Below are positions 61,055-64,000 of a stretch of DNA of 64,000 nt, piece after piece. Positions within the stretch are counted from its first letter, which is position 1, and every line of letters starts with the position of its first letter. This stretch comes from RUG14300 sp964391805 (GTDB lineage Bacteria; Bacillota; Clostridia; Christensenellales; CAG-1252), in assembly GCA_964391805.1 (NCBI GenBank), contig CAYMNK010000003.1:128971-192970 (forward strand), given 5' to 3'. The notes beneath the pieces were generated by a model that saw nothing but the letters and a program-made list of their open reading frames with translations, was not told the DNA's origin and did not search any database. Made by a program: the position numbers and the translations under genes.

Positions 61055-61720
61055 ATGATTGAAATAAAAAATCTCAGCAAGCAATTTCAAAATGAAACTG
61101 AGATTGCTTATCGCGATATTATTTTTGAAAGTGGTAAATCCTATATGCTTCTCGGTGCCTCGGGATGTGGTAAATCTACCTTACTAAACATGATAGCAGG
61201 TATTATATCTCCCACAACCGGAGATATTCTCATTGACGGAATCAATATGAGCGTGGCATCACAAAAAGCGAAGGATAAATTTAGAATAGAGAAAATCGGA
61301 TATATATTCCAAGATTTTAAATTAATTAACGATATGACAGTTGCCGATAACATCGGTATTCTTCGTCTTGAACACATTGATATTTCGAGCATGGATGATA
61401 TACTCAAATCACTCGATATTTACGAAAAGAAAAACGCAAAAATAAAACATCTCTCGGGCGGTCAAAAACAAAGAGTTGCTATTGTGCGCGCCCTTGTCAA
61501 AAAGCCGGATATTATTCTTGCCGACGAACCTACAGGTAATCTCAATTTTGCCATTGGCGAACAAGTCATCAAAGAACTTATACAAATTTCCTGCGGTAAA
61601 ACCCTCATCGCTGTGACACACGATGATAGACTTGCGAAATACTTCGATGAAGTCATCGATATGAATGAGATTACAAGCAAAATGCGTGATACAAGTATAA
61701 AGGAGGGCTATGATGTTTAA
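61055..61720 (+). CDS. ABC transporter ATPase, LolD/MacB type
   Basis: 221 residues. Walker A G-A-S-G-C-G-K-S-T (~34-42), Q-loop Y-I-F-Q-D-F-K-L-I (~86), signature L-S-G-G-Q-K-Q-R-V-A (~132), Walker B I-I-L-A-D-E-P-T-G-N-L (~152-162) and switch His in V-T-H-D-D (~187). The D-E-P-T-G-N-L wording marks the MacB/LolD/FtsE clade, which works with FtsX-like permeases rather than channel-type ones. Overlaps the permease gene by 11 bases. Confidence 0.95.
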   Translation: MIEIKNLSKQFQNETEIAYRDIIFESGKSYMLLGASGCGKSTLLNMIAGIISPTTGDILIDGINMSVASQKAKDKFRIEKIGYIFQDFKLINDMTVADNIGILRLEHIDISSMDDILKSLDIYEKKNAKIKHLSGGQKQRVAIVRALVKKPDIILADEPTGNLNFAIGEQVIKELIQISCGKTLIAVTHDDRLAKYFDEVIDMNEITSKMRDTSIKEGYDV

Positions 61721-62906
61721 ATTTGCTTTAAAAAATATGGCGATAAAAAAAGTACAAATATTATTAATAGTACTATCAATTGTAATATCTGCAGGTATCG
61801 CCGTACTTGCCTATAATATAGCTACACAAGTTGATGAAGGAATAACAAATAATGCGGGTTACTATTCTGCAATTATCGGTCCGTCCGGTAGCAATACACA
61901 GCTTGCTATGAACACAATGTATTTTACCGATTCTCCTATAGGTACCATTCCTTATTCTGTTGTAACTTCTTTACAACAAGACCAACGAACGACTATAGTT
62001 ATTCCATTCGCTATGGCCGATAATTATAACGGTTATAATGTTATCGGCACAACACCCGATTATCTTACCAATAAAACGGTATCAAAAGGAACAATGTTTT
62101 CTTCGTCAAACACACTCGAAGCGGTTATCGGCTCTAATGTTGCTAAATACTGTGATCTTAACGTCGGAGATATCATTTATACAAGTCATTCGGCAAGTGA
62201 TGCTGACACCCATACACAAGGAATTACCGTAGTAGGCATTCTCTCGGAAAATCATTCATCCTTCGATAACGTGGTTTTTACCCAAATAAAAACGCTATGG
62301 GATATGCACGACCATGAAGAAAATGAGGAAGAACATGAACACGAATTTCATAACACGGTATGTGCGATTCTCGTCAATACAATAAATCCTTCATATGCTA
62401 TTCAACTCGTTAATGAATATAACGGAAAAATCATAACCGACGATGACGGCAATGCTTTTACACTACAAGCAATCGAACCAATGAGTGTTATCCGTGACGT
62501 GCTTAACGATGCAGACGATACTAAATATATAGTTTTTGTTTTATGCGGAGTAATTCTCGTCATGAATATAATGATAATATCCATAATTACCCTTTTAAAT
62601 ATGTATCATTCGGCAAAAGAAATATCCTTGATGCGTCTTATAGGTGTAAGTATGAAGAAAATTAACTTACTGTACATTATTCAAAACAGTATAATGGGAT
62701 TAATATCGGTATTACTTGCATTTGGTATGTCAAGATTATGTATGCTATTCATGAATGATTATATCCAATCGATGGGCGTTGTTCTTAATATGTCAAAAAT
62801 ATATCCGTTGGAATTCGTTATCCTATTTGTGGTTTTTGCAATAAGCGTTATTCCTACCGTAATTTGGACCTTCTGTATGTCAAAAAAAGACAGCATTTCA
62901 AATTAA
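61710..62906 (+). CDS. FtsX/MacB-like ABC permease with histidine-rich external loop
   Basis: 398 residues; AAGGAGG just upstream. Two adjacent Met codons (61710 and 61713) are both possible starts. TM1 ~12-33, then a large external domain (~40-265), then three TM segments (~270-292, ~325-347, ~366-388), the MacB topology. The external domain carries M-H-D-H-E-E-N-E-E-E-H-E-H-E-F-H (about 196-211), a run with six His and many Glu, a typical zinc/copper-binding stretch. Such transporters move substrates or apply force outside the membrane rather than importing through a pore. Confidence 0.92.
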   Translation: MMFKFALKNMAIKKVQILLIVLSIVISAGIAVLAYNIATQVDEGITNNAGYYSAIIGPSGSNTQLAMNTMYFTDSPIGTIPYSVVTSLQQDQRTTIVIPFAMADNYNGYNVIGTTPDYLTNKTVSKGTMFSSSNTLEAVIGSNVAKYCDLNVGDIIYTSHSASDADTHTQGITVVGILSENHSSFDNVVFTQIKTLWDMHDHEENEEEHEHEFHNTVCAILVNTINPSYAIQLVNEYNGKIITDDDGNAFTLQAIEPMSVIRDVLNDADDTKYIVFVLCGVILVMNIMIISIITLLNMYHSAKEISLMRLIGVSMKKINLLYIIQNSIMGLISVLLAFGMSRLCMLFMNDYIQSMGVVLNMSKIYPLEFVILFVVFAISVIPTVIWTFCMSKKDSISN

Positions 62907-62910
62907 TATT

Positions 62911-63867
62911 ATGAAAAAGTTTTTTAAAGGTATATTGTTAGTATTTATTATTATTACAGTTTTCACTTTCATCGGATGCAATAAAACAAATTCAGACACC
63001 GATGATATCATTAAACTCAGTTTTAAAGCAACGTCCGGCTATGATTATCTAAAAAGCATAGACGGACAATCGGTAACGATATCGGGATATATGGCAACAA
63101 GTTCCCCTGTCGACGGTTCTTTTATATTTTTAATGAATCTTCCCTACCAAAGTTGCCCATTCTGTGTTCCAAACACATCTCAATTATCTAACACACTGGA
63201 AATTTATCCTAAAAAAGGAGATTCATTCAGTTACACTACACAAGCAATAAAAGTCACAGGCACATTAATTGTTTCCGAAAGTGAAGACAAGCCTTTTACA
63301 GATAAGTACGGTTACGAATTTTGTTGTAAAATCGAAAATGCCACCTATACAATCATTAAAGCCGAAGATATTTCTTCAGATATTGCACTTTGGCAAAAAA
63401 TAGCAGATACTGACGTGGTTAATGATATTTATAAGATGTACGATTACGTAAATTTTCTCTGTGCATGGAATACTTACTTTGTCAACAACTACACCGACGA
63501 AAATGGTAACACTCATGCCGGGTATTACCTATATCCAAGCGATGCTGAACGATACATTTATACAGACGGTGCTCAATTTAACTACGGATATAAAGAAGGA
63601 TATTTTGATTCGATTATTGATAAAATACAAAAAATAGATAAATCGGCATTTTCCGATTTAGTTGCTAATATTCGGCAAGCAGGAACTCTTGCCGAAACCG
63701 CTCTTTTTGAGTTAAAAAATCAAAATTACACTTCGGAATATCAATATATAGAAAAATTCGGCACAAGCGACAGAGTATATACCTTAAATAAAGGTAAAGA
63801 ACTTACCGCAAAAATGGATGAATTATATTTGGGCTTTTCAAATTGGTTGGGCAGTTGGGAAATGTAA
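62911..63867 (+). CDS. Lipoprotein with C-P-F-C motif, accessory to the ABC cassette
   Basis: 318 residues; lipobox T-F-I-G-C, Cys23. The first half (~40-155) is an OB-like beta domain: V-T-I-S-G-Y-M-A, F-I-F-L-M-N-L-P-Y-Q-S-C-P-F-C-V-P-N (~73-90), K-V-T-G-T-L and Y-G-Y-E-F-C-C-K-I (~135-143). This resembles DUF3299-type proteins that occur with metal ABC systems. The C-terminal half is helical. It starts 4 bases after the permease stop, so the four genes form one transcript. Confidence 0.8.
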   Translation: MKKFFKGILLVFIIITVFTFIGCNKTNSDTDDIIKLSFKATSGYDYLKSIDGQSVTISGYMATSSPVDGSFIFLMNLPYQSCPFCVPNTSQLSNTLEIYPKKGDSFSYTTQAIKVTGTLIVSESEDKPFTDKYGYEFCCKIENATYTIIKAEDISSDIALWQKIADTDVVNDIYKMYDYVNFLCAWNTYFVNNYTDENGNTHAGYYLYPSDAERYIYTDGAQFNYGYKEGYFDSIIDKIQKIDKSAFSDLVANIRQAGTLAETALFELKNQNYTSEYQYIEKFGTSDRVYTLNKGKELTAKMDELYLGFSNWLGSWEM

Positions 63868-63972
63868 CAATTGTAAAAATCAAAAAAATACAAGATAAAT
63901 TAGGTAATTATCTCAAATGGTTAATTGCCGAATTATATTTTTTATAAAAACTTGACATTATTTTTCAAAGTC

Positions 63973-64000
63973 TTGATTGTGTAATTTGGTTATGATATAA
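63973..64000 (+). promoter_or_regulatory. Promoter at the right edge
   Basis: TTGATT, 17 bp, TATAA cut by the window end, with TG one base before it. It would drive a gene outside the window. Confidence 0.5.

Overview
The window is AT-rich chromosomal DNA from an anaerobic, probably gut- or rumen-dwelling, Gram-positive bacterium of the Clostridia/Firmicutes type. The signs are strong AAGGAGG-type ribosome binding sites, sigma-A promoters with 17-bp spacers, lipobox-anchored binding proteins, the rpsF-ssb-rpsR operon, a Spo0A C-terminal-type regulator, CUT1 sugar importers and many large surface lipoproteins with Ig-like (Big) domains. I cannot name a species. Product names rest on reading the translated sequence against remembered family motifs; no search was run.

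Layout. 0-10 kb: the end of a secreted parvulin-like protein, an amino-acid ABC importer with two architectural oddities (a binding protein with permuted segment order and an ATPase with a ~120-residue insertion), DAHP synthase, an MscS channel and a propeller-like lipoprotein. 9.5-14 kb: a stand-alone Spo0A effector domain preceded by a 0A-box-like site, a P-loop kinase-like gene, KptA, a possible HhH protein and an RsmF-type rRNA methyltransferase. 14.4-30 kb: one large reverse-strand sugar operon (binding protein, two permeases, GH172/DUF2961 enzyme, L-fucose/D-arabinose isomerase, ribulose-phosphate-type epimerase, PfkB kinase, three surface proteins). A LacI repressor lies just upstream, and matching palindromic operators sit in front of the operon and the repressor gene. 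The enzyme set reads best as use of a D-arabinose-containing glycan. 30-33.4 kb: a small accessory patch with a DUF4143 ATPase, a two-gene cassette and three families of tandem repeats.

33.4-40 kb: a flavoprotein, the S6/SSB/S18 operon, tRNA-Ser(UGA) and an amino-sugar operon (GH20, NagB, NagA, ROK kinase). 40-55.8 kb: a second glycan locus (GH2, CUT1 importer, DUF4838 lipoprotein, two big Ig-domain surface proteins) next to a divergent ArsR-HTH regulator. Its two reverse-strand promoters carry a matching pair of CCAnnnTTTGG boxes with identical spacing and identical distance to the -35. 56-64 kb: a TIR-methyltransferase fusion, a HAD phosphatase, a COG2509-like flavoprotein and a MacB-like ABC cassette with histidine- and cysteine-rich parts that suggest metal handling.

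A dispersed ~70-100-bp repeat occurs at least seven times in intergenic DNA, often as opposed pairs.
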